DNA of 64,000 bases from Lentibacter algarum (GTDB taxonomy: Bacteria > Pseudomonadota > Alphaproteobacteria > Rhodobacterales > Rhodobacteraceae). Made by a program: the position numbers and the translations under genes. The DNA lies in the NCBI RefSeq assembly GCF_040580765.1, contig NZ_CP158687.1:496001-560000 (forward strand), given 5' to 3'. This document shows, one piece after another, positions 18,473 through 26,319 of the stretch. The notes beneath the pieces were generated by a model. That model ran no database searches and had not been told where the DNA came from. It saw nothing but the letters and a program-made list of their open reading frames with translations. How positions within the stretch are numbered: position 1 is the stretch's first letter; the number at the start of each line of letters is the position of its first letter.

Positions 18473-19480
18473 ATGCGCGTTGAATTGAGCGATATTAATG
18501 CTGCGCAGCGCGTTATAGCGGGGCTGGCGGATGCTACACCGATGATCCTGTCGCCCTATATGAGCGCGGCCGCTGGTCAGCCGTTTTATTACAAATGCGA
18601 GATGATGCAGCCGATCGGGGCGTTCAAGCTACGCGGGGCGATGAATGCTGTTGCGAACCTACCCAAAGGGACGCGCGGTGTAACGTGCTGTTCTACAGGC
18701 AACCATGGACGCGGAGTGGCTTATGCCGCTGCCAAGGCGGGGGTACGCGCGGTCATTTGCATGTCGGAGCTTGTGCCTGATGCGAAGGTCGAGGGCATTC
18801 GTGCCTTGGGTGCAGAGGTCCGTATCATTGGGCGCTCACAAGATGAGGCGCAGGTTGAAGCGTTGCGGTTGGTGGCTGAAGAGGGGCTGGTCGAAATTTC
18901 GCCATTTGACGACGGCTACGTGATTGCAGGGCAGGGCACCATCGGGATTGAAATGCTTGAAACCGTTCCCGAGCTTGAAGCGATATATGTGCCTTTGTCT
19001 GGAGGTGGCTTGGCTGCGGGCGTGGCGACGGCTGCCAAGGCGCTCAAGCCTGACATCAAGATATACGGCATTAGTATGGAGCGTGGGGCTGCGATGTATG
19101 AGAGCCTCAGAGCAGGCGCTCCTCTGGAAGTTGAAGAAGTGCCGAGTCTTGCTGATAGCCTTGGAGGAGGCATCGGGCTTGAAAACCAGTTGAGCTTTGC
19201 AGCCTGCAAAGAGTTGCTCGACGATGTGCTTCTGGTGACTGAGGACGAAATCTACCACGCGATGCAAGTGTTGTTCTATGAGGATCGGCTCATTGCGGAA
19301 GGCGCATGTGTTGTCGCGATCGCTGCGATGTTGGCCGGCAAGCTGCCCAAGCCTCGTGGGCCTGTCGCGACGATCCTAACTGGGCGTAACGCTGACATGA
19401 AGCAAAGTGCACGAATTTACGCGGGGCAAAGCGTACAGCTCGGCGAACGAGAGATCAAAGGGAGGCCATATGGCACATGA
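18473..19480 (+). CDS. PLP-dependent dehydratase, EutB/threonine dehydratase-like
   Basis: 335-residue fold-type II PLP enzyme. The Schiff-base Lys is in GAFKLRGA (Lys52), the phosphate-binding loop is STGNHGRG and the glycine-rich loop is PLSGGGLAAG. Overall pattern (ADSLGGGIGL, RGAAMYESL) resembles, from memory, EutB of the hydroxyectoine utilisation clusters more than biosynthetic threonine dehydratase. BhcB of the beta-hydroxyaspartate cycle is another relative. Start at 18473 with a GGGGGG-rich site. It overlaps the EutC-like gene by 11 bases, so the two act as a pair: eliminate water or ammonia, then reduce the imine. No eutD/eutE (doeA/doeB) lies nearby, so the true substrate is open. 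Confidence 0.75.
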   Translation: MRVELSDINAAQRVIAGLADATPMILSPYMSAAAGQPFYYKCEMMQPIGAFKLRGAMNAVANLPKGTRGVTCCSTGNHGRGVAYAAAKAGVRAVICMSELVPDAKVEGIRALGAEVRIIGRSQDEAQVEALRLVAEEGLVEISPFDDGYVIAGQGTIGIEMLETVPELEAIYVPLSGGGLAAGVATAAKALKPDIKIYGISMERGAAMYESLRAGAPLEVEEVPSLADSLGGGIGLENQLSFAACKELLDDVLLVTEDEIYHAMQVLFYEDRLIAEGACVVAIAAMLAGKLPKPRGPVATILTGRNADMKQSARIYAGQSVQLGEREIKGRPYGT

Positions 19481-20459
19481 CGTTTCTATCGTGACCGAAG
19501 CGGAACTGCGTGGTCTGGTTTCGCTCAATGGCGAACTGATCGAAGTTATCGAAAGTGGTTTTGCGGCGCTGGCAAAAGGCAAGGTGACCATGCCGCCGAT
19601 CTTGTCGATGGAGCTTGAGAAGGCCAACGGCGAGGTCGATGTGAAGACCGCCTATATCGAAGGCTTTGATGGCTTTGCGATCAAGGTGAGCCCTGGATTT
19701 TTTGACAACCCCAAGCTTGGTTTGGCGAGTCTCAACGGGCTGATGATCTTTATGTCAGCAAAAACGGGTCTGGTGCAGGCCGTGTTTTTGGACAACGGCT
19801 ATTTGACCGATCTGCGCACAGCCGCGGCGGGCGCTGTTGCCGCCAAGCACCTTGCGCCAAAAGAGGTCCGTGTTGCAGGTGTGATAGGCACGGGTGTGCA
19901 GGCGCGCCTCCAGATGCAGGCCGCACATTTGGTACGCCCGTTTGAGCGGCTCTTGGTCTTTGGGCGCGATATGCAAAAGGCGGCGCGCTGTGCTGCGGAT
20001 CTGAGTGAAACGCTTGGCATTGATTGCGAAATGACGACGGATGCTGCGGATCTTGTTGCGCAGAGTCAGCTTGTCGTGACGACAACGCCTGCGCGCGAGC
20101 CTGTTATCAAGGCTGAGTGGTTGCACAAGGGCCTCCATATCACTGCGATGGGTGCGGATCAGGCAGGCAAAAACGAGATTGACGCCAACGCGCTTGCCAA
20201 GGCCGATCACTATGTGGCCGACAATGGCAGTCAATGCATGGTTTCAGGCGAGCTTGAGGCGGCCTTGGCAGCAGGGGTTTGGCCTGAAGGCAAGATGCCG
20301 ACAGAGCTTGGAGACGTTGTTATTGGAAAGGCTGAGGGACGACGGAGCGAAGCGGATATCACCATCTGCGACCTAACGGGGACAGGTGCTCAGGACACGG
20401 CGATTGCCACTTATGTGGCGCAGATTATGGACGGTGTTGGCACGAAAATCAGTACTTAG
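19470..20459 (+). CDS. Ornithine cyclodeaminase/mu-crystallin family imine reductase, EutC-like
   Basis: 329 residues. NAD(P)-binding Rossmann motif VIGTGVQARLQ in the middle and the N-terminal VDVKTAYIEGFDGFAIKVS / FDNPKLGLASLNG stretch, which I recall from EutC-type proteins. Expected to reduce or deaminate a cyclic or linear imine. Start at 19470 is fixed by the GGGAGG site; the frame opens earlier inside the EutB-like gene. Alternative relatives are alanine dehydrogenase, ornithine cyclodeaminase and iminosuccinate reductase (BhcD). The pair with the upstream dehydratase is the best functional clue. Confidence 0.75.
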   Translation: MAHDVSIVTEAELRGLVSLNGELIEVIESGFAALAKGKVTMPPILSMELEKANGEVDVKTAYIEGFDGFAIKVSPGFFDNPKLGLASLNGLMIFMSAKTGLVQAVFLDNGYLTDLRTAAAGAVAAKHLAPKEVRVAGVIGTGVQARLQMQAAHLVRPFERLLVFGRDMQKAARCAADLSETLGIDCEMTTDAADLVAQSQLVVTTTPAREPVIKAEWLHKGLHITAMGADQAGKNEIDANALAKADHYVADNGSQCMVSGELEAALAAGVWPEGKMPTELGDVVIGKAEGRRSEADITICDLTGTGAQDTAIATYVAQIMDGVGTKIST

Positions 20460-20579
20460 GGATTTTTGCTCTGGAAATGCGCGCATTCATTTGGCACACA
20501 GGTGCTGCGCATTAACCCAACCATCTGCACGCTGAGCTCCGGCATAAAGGTGAGATGCCAACCATAGGAGCATTTTCAC

Positions 20580-21950
20580 ATGCTTAAGAACGACCACCTC
20601 GAAGCGTGGGACCGCGAGAATTTTTTCCATCCGTCAACACATTTGGCCGAGTTTGCTCGTGGCGTGACGCCTCAGCGGATCATCACGGGAGCCAAGGGCT
20701 GCCATATCGAAGACCGCGACGGCAACCGTCTGCTCGACGCCTTTGCGGGGCTTTACTGCGTCAATGTCGGCTATGGGCGTCAAGAAATCGCCGAAGCGAT
20801 TGCAGCGCAAGCAAAGGAGCTGGCATATTATCACTCCTACGTGGGCCATGGAACCGAGGCGAGCATCACGCTGGCCAAGATGATCCTTGATCGTGCGCCT
20901 GAGCACATGAGCAAAGTCTACTTTGGTCTTGGCGGCTCTGACGCCAACGAAACCAACGTCAAACTGATCTGGTATTACAATAATATTCTAGGCCGTCCCG
21001 AGAAGAAAAAGATCATCAGCCGTTGGCGCGGATATCACGGGTCTGGGCTTGTGACGGGCTCGCTTACGGGGCTTGAGTTGTTTCACAAGAAGTTTGATCT
21101 GCCACTTGCGCAAGTGGTGCACACTGAAGCGCCCTATTATTTCCGCCGTGACAATCTGGAGCAAACTGAAGCTGAGTTTGTTGCGCATTGCGTCGCCGAA
21201 CTGGAAGCCCTGATTGCGCGTGAAGGTGCTGACACGATCGCGGCGTTTATCGGTGAGCCTGTGCTCGGCACGGGGGGCATTGTGCCACCGCCTGAAGGCT
21301 ACTGGGCGGCTATTCAGGAGGTTCTTGAGCGCCATGATATTCTGTTGGTGGCGGATGAAGTTGTCACAGGCTTTGGCCGTCTCGGAACGATGTTTGGCTC
21401 TGAACACTACGGGATGAAGCCTGATCTCATCACTATCGCCAAAGGCCTCACCTCGGCCTACGCGCCGCTTTCGGGCTCGATTGTGAGCAAGAAAATGTGG
21501 GCTGTGTTGGAGCAGGGCACAGACGAAAACGGACCCATCGGCCATGGCTGGACCTATTCTGCGCACCCTATTGGGGCGGCGGCGGGCGTTGCCAATCTCA
21601 AGCTTCTGGACGAGCTGAAGCTCATGGAAAATGCAGGCGAAACGGGCGCCTATCTGAACGCGGCCATGGCTGATGCGCTGGGCGATCATGCGCATGTGGG
21701 CGAAGTTCGCGGCGAGGGGATGCTCTGTGCTGTTGAATTTGTAAAGGCGCGCGATGGGCGGGTTTATTTTGAGGCGTCTGAGAAGATCGGGCCGCAGATT
21801 GCGGGTGCTTTGCTGGCTGAGGGCGTGATTGCGCGGGCAATGCCACAGGGGGATATCCTAGGTTTTGCACCGCCCTTCTGCCTTACACGCGAGGAGGCTG
21901 ACGAAGTGGTTGGCAAGACGGCCAAGGCGGTAAAATCTGTTCTGGGCTAA
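20580..21950 (+). CDS. Class III omega-aminotransferase
   Basis: 456-residue PLP enzyme of the class III aminotransferase family. The cofactor Lys is in TIAKGLTSAYAPL (Lys288), preceded by the Asp-containing LLVADEVVTGFGRLG. Such enzymes in roseobacters transfer a terminal amino group (diamines, beta-alanine, taurine, 2,4-diaminobutyrate) to pyruvate or glutarate-type acceptors. A 120-base gap separates it from the EutC-like gene; an AGGAG site precedes the ATG. It ends in a clear terminator. It could supply the nitrogen-removal step of the pathway encoded upstream; specificity cannot be read from the sequence. Confidence 0.88.
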   Translation: MLKNDHLEAWDRENFFHPSTHLAEFARGVTPQRIITGAKGCHIEDRDGNRLLDAFAGLYCVNVGYGRQEIAEAIAAQAKELAYYHSYVGHGTEASITLAKMILDRAPEHMSKVYFGLGGSDANETNVKLIWYYNNILGRPEKKKIISRWRGYHGSGLVTGSLTGLELFHKKFDLPLAQVVHTEAPYYFRRDNLEQTEAEFVAHCVAELEALIAREGADTIAAFIGEPVLGTGGIVPPPEGYWAAIQEVLERHDILLVADEVVTGFGRLGTMFGSEHYGMKPDLITIAKGLTSAYAPLSGSIVSKKMWAVLEQGTDENGPIGHGWTYSAHPIGAAAGVANLKLLDELKLMENAGETGAYLNAAMADALGDHAHVGEVRGEGMLCAVEFVKARDGRVYFEASEKIGPQIAGALLAEGVIARAMPQGDILGFAPPFCLTREEADEVVGKTAKAVKSVLG

Positions 21951-21972
21951 GACGTTAGGCTCTGACATTATG

Positions 21973-22006
21973 GCCCCGATGTTTGTTAAAGCATCGGGGC
22001 TTTTTT
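21973..22006 (+). terminator. Terminator after the aminotransferase gene
   Basis: Perfect 9-bp stem GCCCCGATG (21973-21981) / CATCGGGGC (21992-22000), 10-base loop, then TTTTTT. Separates the catabolic block from modABC. Confidence 0.93.
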
Positions 22007-22023
22007 GTGCGAAGGAAGAGGCG

Positions 22024-22770
22024 ATGGCACGCGCGAGAAAATGGGGTTTGGCGGCTGTGCTGGCTGTCGCGCTGAGCGGCGCGGCGGCGGCTGAGACCGT
22101 GACCATTTTTGCCGCAGCGAGCCTTAAGACTGCACTCGACAATCTAAAACCTTTAGCGGAAGCGGCGACGGGCCAGAGGCTTCGTATGGTGTATGCGGGC
22201 AGTGCTGCTTTGGCGCGCCAGATTGAGCAGGGTGCACCCGCAGATATTTTTGTTTCGGCCAATGTGAATTGGATGGATCATTTGCAAGAGCGTGGAGGAG
22301 TTGAGGCAATTGAACGCGTCGAGTTGCTCGGCAATTCTCTTGTTCTGATTGGGCAGGCGGCGGAACCTCAACTCAGTTTTGACCATGCGGCGAGCTTTGG
22401 TGAAGGCCGCATCGCCATGGGCCTGACCAAGGCAGTGCCCGCTGGGATTTATGGCCGTGCGGCGCTTGAGAGCTTGGGGCTTTGGCAGGCTTTGCATGGG
22501 CGGGTGGTTGAGACAGACAATGTGCGCGCGGCTCTTGCGCTCGTAGCGCGGGGCGAGGCGCGCTATGGGATCGTTTACGCGAGCGATGCCAGGGCAGAGC
22601 CCAAGGTGCAGATTTTGCTGAGCTTTCCCAAAAATAGCTATGGCCCTATTGTTTACCCAGCGGCGCTTTTGACTGAAAACGGGTCCTCAGCCTTCGCGTT
22701 TTTGCAAAGTGAAGCCGCTTGGGCTGCGTTTGAAGCGCAAGGATTTTTGCGCGTGGAGACGCAGGAATGA
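22024..22770 (+). CDS. modA: Molybdate ABC transporter periplasmic binding protein
   Basis: 248 residues with a signal peptide (KWGLAAVLAVALSGAAAAE). The mature protein shows the ModA core: VTIFAAASLKTALDNL, VYAGSAALARQIEQGAPADIFVSAN and GIVYASDA. Binds molybdate or tungstate in the periplasm. The start at 22024 follows a GGAAGAGG site just past the preceding terminator; the longer open frame would run through that terminator. First gene of modABC, overlapping modB by 4 bases. Confidence 0.93.
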   Translation: MARARKWGLAAVLAVALSGAAAAETVTIFAAASLKTALDNLKPLAEAATGQRLRMVYAGSAALARQIEQGAPADIFVSANVNWMDHLQERGGVEAIERVELLGNSLVLIGQAAEPQLSFDHAASFGEGRIAMGLTKAVPAGIYGRAALESLGLWQALHGRVVETDNVRAALALVARGEARYGIVYASDARAEPKVQILLSFPKNSYGPIVYPAALLTENGSSAFAFLQSEAAWAAFEAQGFLRVETQE

Positions 22771-23459
22771 GCTGGCTTGGCCCTGAAGAATGGCAGGCAG
22801 TTGTGCTCTCGCTTAAGGTGGCGCTTTGGGCAACTGTCTTGAGCTTGCCGCTGGCGATTGCTGTGGCTTATGCGCTGGCGCGGGGGCGGTTCTGGGGGCA
22901 TGGGCTGCTCAACGGGCTTGTGCATTTGCCGCTGGTTTTGCCCCCTGTTGTCACGGGCTATCTGTTGTTGATCTTTTTTGGGTCGCAAGGGATTGGTGGT
23001 CAGCTGCTAGAAGCCATAGGCTTACCGCTGGCCTTTCGTTGGACAGGGGCTGTTCTTGCGGCGGCGATTATGGCGTTCCCGCTGGTTGTGCGTGCGGTCC
23101 GCCTGTCAATCGAGGCCGTCGATCAACGCCTTGAGGCTGCGGCGGCGACGCTGGGAGCTTCGCCGTTGAGAGTGTTTTTCACCGTAACTTTGCCCATGGC
23201 GATGCCTGGTGTTCTGGCGGGTGCCGTGCTCGGCTTTGCCAAAGCGATGGGCGAGTTCGGCGCGACAATCACGTTTGTCTCCAACATTCCTGGTGAGACG
23301 CAAACGCTGCCCTCGGCGGTCTATAGTTTCTTGCAGGTTCCGGGTGGTGAAAGTGCGGCTGTGAAACTTGTGATCATTGCTGTTGTCGTGGCCATGGGCG
23401 CGCTGTTGCTTTCTGAATGGCTGGCGCGGCGCATGGCGCGGAAGGTGTCGGGCATATGA
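22767..23459 (+). CDS. modB: Molybdate ABC transporter permease
   Basis: 230 residues, five to six membrane helices, permease EAA loop at LEAAAATLGASPLRVFFTVTLP. Forms the homodimeric molybdate channel. The start overlaps the end of modA and the stop overlaps modC, typical translational coupling. Terminal part AARMARKVSG is basic and cytoplasmic. Confidence 0.94.
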   Translation: MSWLGPEEWQAVVLSLKVALWATVLSLPLAIAVAYALARGRFWGHGLLNGLVHLPLVLPPVVTGYLLLIFFGSQGIGGQLLEAIGLPLAFRWTGAVLAAAIMAFPLVVRAVRLSIEAVDQRLEAAAATLGASPLRVFFTVTLPMAMPGVLAGAVLGFAKAMGEFGATITFVSNIPGETQTLPSAVYSFLQVPGGESAAVKLVIIAVVVAMGALLLSEWLARRMARKVSGI

Positions 23460-24538
23460 GTTTGAAGGTCGATATCATAAAGTCGCTGAACGGCTTTGGA
23501 CTGCGCGCTGACTTTTTGGCACCTGAGGGGATCACTGTTTTGTTCGGACCGTCAGGCTCTGGCAAGACCACGCTGATCAACGCTGTTGCGGGGCTGGCTC
23601 GGCCTGACAGAGGGCGCATTGCCTTGGGAGAGCGGGTGCTTTTTGACCATGACGCGTGCATTAACCTGCCTGTGCACAAACGTGGGGTTGGATATGTGTT
23701 TCAGGATGCGCGGCTTTTTCCTCAGCTGAGTGTTGAGGGCAACCTGAACTATGGCCGCAAGCTTGCGGCTGAGCCGCCGAGCGGAGCGGAATTTGACCGT
23801 ATTGTAAAACTTCTTGGCATCGGCGGGCTTCTGGCGCGCAGGCCTGCGAAACTTTCGGGCGGTGAAGCACAGCGTGTGGCGCTTGGGCGGGCGCTTTTGA
23901 GCGGGCCTCAGATCCTTCTCGCGGACGAGCCATTGGCTGCGCTTGACAGCGCGCGCAAGGGAGACCTGCTGCCCTATTTTGAGCGGCTCAGAGACGAGGG
24001 TGGCTTGCCGATCCTCTATGTCACGCACTCTGTAAGCGAACTTGGTCGGCTGGCCAATCATGTTGTGACGCTCGAGGCGGGGCAGGCTTCGGGCTTGCGC
24101 GCACCCTCCGATGTCTTGGCTGATCCGCGCCTTGTTCCGGGGGGCGTGCGTGGTGTTGGCGCTGTGATCAATGCTGTCGTTGTCGCTCATCATGCTGACG
24201 GGTTGAGCGAGCTCTCTGCGGGCGGTTTGCCGCTATTCTTGCCGAAAGTTGCACAAACGGTCGGGGCTTCGCTTCGGGTCCGTATTGCGGCGAGTGATGT
24301 GATCCTCTCGCGCCACAAGCCTGAGGGGCTGTCGGCACTTAATATCCTACCTGCCAAAGTTATCGGACTGCGTGAAGGTGACGGGCCTGGCGCGATTGTG
24401 GCGCTGGAGACAGCCGCAGGACAAATACAAGCGCGCATCACGCGGCGATCTGCCAAGGCGCTTGGACTTGATGTTGGTCTTGACGCTTACGCCATCGTTA
24501 AAACGGTGTCGATTGCGCAAGAAGATGTGGGTGGTTGA
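23456..24538 (+). CDS. modC: Molybdate ABC transporter ATP-binding protein
   Basis: 360 residues. Walker A GPSGSGKTT, signature LSGGEAQRVALGRALLSGP, Walker B ILLADEPLAALD, switch His in YVTHS. The C-terminal third (after about residue 285) is the TOBE/mop domain that binds oxyanion and gives feedback on transport. The start at 23456 overlaps the modB stop (ATGA). No modE is visible nearby. The gene ends 3 bases before the convergent GNAT gene. Confidence 0.93.
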   Translation: MSLKVDIIKSLNGFGLRADFLAPEGITVLFGPSGSGKTTLINAVAGLARPDRGRIALGERVLFDHDACINLPVHKRGVGYVFQDARLFPQLSVEGNLNYGRKLAAEPPSGAEFDRIVKLLGIGGLLARRPAKLSGGEAQRVALGRALLSGPQILLADEPLAALDSARKGDLLPYFERLRDEGGLPILYVTHSVSELGRLANHVVTLEAGQASGLRAPSDVLADPRLVPGGVRGVGAVINAVVVAHHADGLSELSAGGLPLFLPKVAQTVGASLRVRIAASDVILSRHKPEGLSALNILPAKVIGLREGDGPGAIVALETAAGQIQARITRRSAKALGLDVGLDAYAIVKTVSIAQEDVGG

Positions 24539-24541
24539 GGC

Positions 24542-24994
24542 TTAGTTGATCGGCTTGGTATACTTTACAAATGGCGTCAGCTCTCCGATGCGATCGTAAA
24601 GTTGACGCGCGGTTTTGTTGCACTCTTGCGTGAGCCAGTAGACGCCAGTTGCGCCAGCTTTGGCTGCCTCTGCATGAACCGCTTCAATCAATGCGCGGCC
24701 CGCACCTGTACCGCGAATCTCGGGATCAACATAGAGATCTTGTAAATAGCAGCTGTTTTCGACTGACCACATGTGTCGGTGAAACAGGTAGTGAGTAAAG
24801 CCGATCGCCTGCCCATCTTTGACTGCGATAAACCCTTTGAATTCGTTGTCTGCGCCTGACTGTAGGCGCGCGAAGGAGCTGTCGTAAACCGTCTGCGGCC
24901 GCGATGTTTTGTAGAACGCCAGATAAGCTGTGAACATGCGGTCCCATTCGGGACGATCCTGATCGGTGATTGGACGAATTTGCAATTCTGGCAT
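24542..24994 (-). CDS. GNAT family N-acetyltransferase
   Basis: 150 residues with the GNAT fold: N-terminal IRPITDQDRPEWDRMF, then the acetyl-CoA motif A region LQDLYVDPEIRGTGAGRALIEAV, then GVYWLTQECNKTARQLYDRIG. Soluble, stand-alone acetyltransferase; substrate unknown. It lies 14 bases after the ArgRS-like gene on the same strand and is almost certainly co-transcribed with it, so the two may share a substrate such as an amino acid, aminoacyl adenylate or small peptide (inference). Confidence 0.85.
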   Translation of the reverse strand: MPELQIRPITDQDRPEWDRMFTAYLAFYKTSRPQTVYDSSFARLQSGADNEFKGFIAVKDGQAIGFTHYLFHRHMWSVENSCYLQDLYVDPEIRGTGAGRALIEAVHAEAAKAGATGVYWLTQECNKTARQLYDRIGELTPFVKYTKPIN

Positions 24995-25008
24995 GATCTT
25001 GCCTTTGG

Positions 25009-26190
25009 TTACTGGGCGAGGCCGAGGGTGGCCAAGAGCTGTGACAGAGCGGCTGTGCCCTTGGGTGTGATTTTGCCTGCCTTGATGAATTGCGCGGCCA
25101 GTTCATTCGCGCTTTTCATGAGCATATGGGGGTTGCGAGCGTTAAAGGCGGCTTCAGTGAGCGGAGTTTCTAGCGATTGTGCGTCTACGTCACTTATTGG
25201 GAGTGCGAGCGCTGATGCGCAGAGTTTATCGGCATCCAGAAGGGCTGTGCGGATTTCTGTGCAGCAGGCGAGCTCTAATGGCTCTCCTGGTGCATGAGTG
25301 AGAAAGAGCCTGCGCAAAAGGCGAGCACCATAATAGGCCAGTAGCTCTTCGAGGGATGGCAGCCCCTGTACAGCAGGCGCGCGGGGAGAGGGCTCCTCAG
25401 CCAGAGCTGGGCGGACAGGGTCAATCAGGCAGACCGAAAGTTTGGCTTTTCCTGCACTCATCAGATCGACGCCCGCAATGAGGCCGGGTGCATAGCTTGA
25501 GTGGTCCTTGCGGAACACATCAATCAGAAGGTCATAGCCGCGCGCGAGCTTGTCTGAATGATATGCCAGATCGGCGGCGTAGTAGGTGTAGCGCCCGTCG
25601 CCGTCAGTGAGCGGACGGGGGCGCAGATCACCGCGCGAAACGGTATCGAGCATGAGGCGCTCAACAGGTTTTTCAGGTGCTGCATTTATCAGGTTGCCTG
25701 AACTGTCCATGAGGGCATCTTTGCGGGCGAAGTCACTGAAAAGGCGAAACAACTCACCGCGTGTTTCAAGGCTGCTTTCATGGGTGAATGTGTCGAACTG
25801 GACATCGAGAGCTGTGAGGCCTTCGCGGATGCTGGCCATCGCAGCCTCGACAGCCGCACGACGAACGGCTGGGAGCCAGTCGGCCTCAACGGCTTCGAAC
25901 AGGTCCTTTGACAGTCCTTTGCGCACGGCGGCGGCAAGGGCTGTGATCTCGTCTGCTTCAAACTCTGTCGGTGCAAGGCAGCGTGCGTAAACCCCGCGTG
26001 CGAGTGCGTCGGCCTGCGCGCCAGCGTCGTTGACGTAGTATTCACGGGTGACTTCGTGGCCAAGGGTGGCGGCCATACGGGCCAGCACATCGCCGATGAT
26101 GGCGGCATAAGCATCCTCACCGCGCAGAGGGCGGCTGGGGTAGGCCGAGACAAACTCGACATTAATGCGCTGGGGCTTTGTGGTGCTCAT
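25009..26190 (-). CDS. ArgRS-like protein lacking both class I active-site motifs
   Basis: 393 residues, clearly derived from the alphaproteobacterial type of arginyl-tRNA synthetase. It keeps VEFVSAYPSRPL (residues 11-22), REYYVNDAGAQADALAR (49-65) and TYYAADLAYHSDKLARGYD (202-220). The class I HIGH motif, normally HVGH after the Pro-Met of that first block, is RGED here (residues 23-26), and the KMSKR loop is replaced by a Pro-rich stretch. The N-terminal tRNA D-loop-recognition domain (about 120 residues) is absent and the anticodon-binding domain is mostly gone; full proteins are about 580 residues. No stop or frameshift interrupts it. It cannot be an ordinary ArgRS. A real argS lies divergently 129 bases away. 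Possible regulatory, amide-forming or decaying role. Confidence 0.8.
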   Translation of the reverse strand: MSTTKPQRINVEFVSAYPSRPLRGEDAYAAIIGDVLARMAATLGHEVTREYYVNDAGAQADALARGVYARCLAPTEFEADEITALAAAVRKGLSKDLFEAVEADWLPAVRRAAVEAAMASIREGLTALDVQFDTFTHESSLETRGELFRLFSDFARKDALMDSSGNLINAAPEKPVERLMLDTVSRGDLRPRPLTDGDGRYTYYAADLAYHSDKLARGYDLLIDVFRKDHSSYAPGLIAGVDLMSAGKAKLSVCLIDPVRPALAEEPSPRAPAVQGLPSLEELLAYYGARLLRRLFLTHAPGEPLELACCTEIRTALLDADKLCASALALPISDVDAQSLETPLTEAAFNARNPHMLMKSANELAAQFIKAGKITPKGTAALSQLLATLGLAQ

Positions 26191-26319
26191 GGAAATTTGA
26201 TAACAGTAAAATCAAGTCAAGGGGAAGCCTTGCCAGCATGATTTGCCTCTTTTCCTCAGGGCGCAAGCTCGGTATGCACAGCCCGACTTTGAAACCCATG
26301 CCAGGAAGGCCCGCGCCAG

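Noticed and set aside
18473..20459. Calling the EutB/EutC-like pair a full ectoine degradation locus
   Set aside because: No hydrolase/deacetylase genes (eutD/eutE) and no EutA-type racemase or EutR regulator are nearby.
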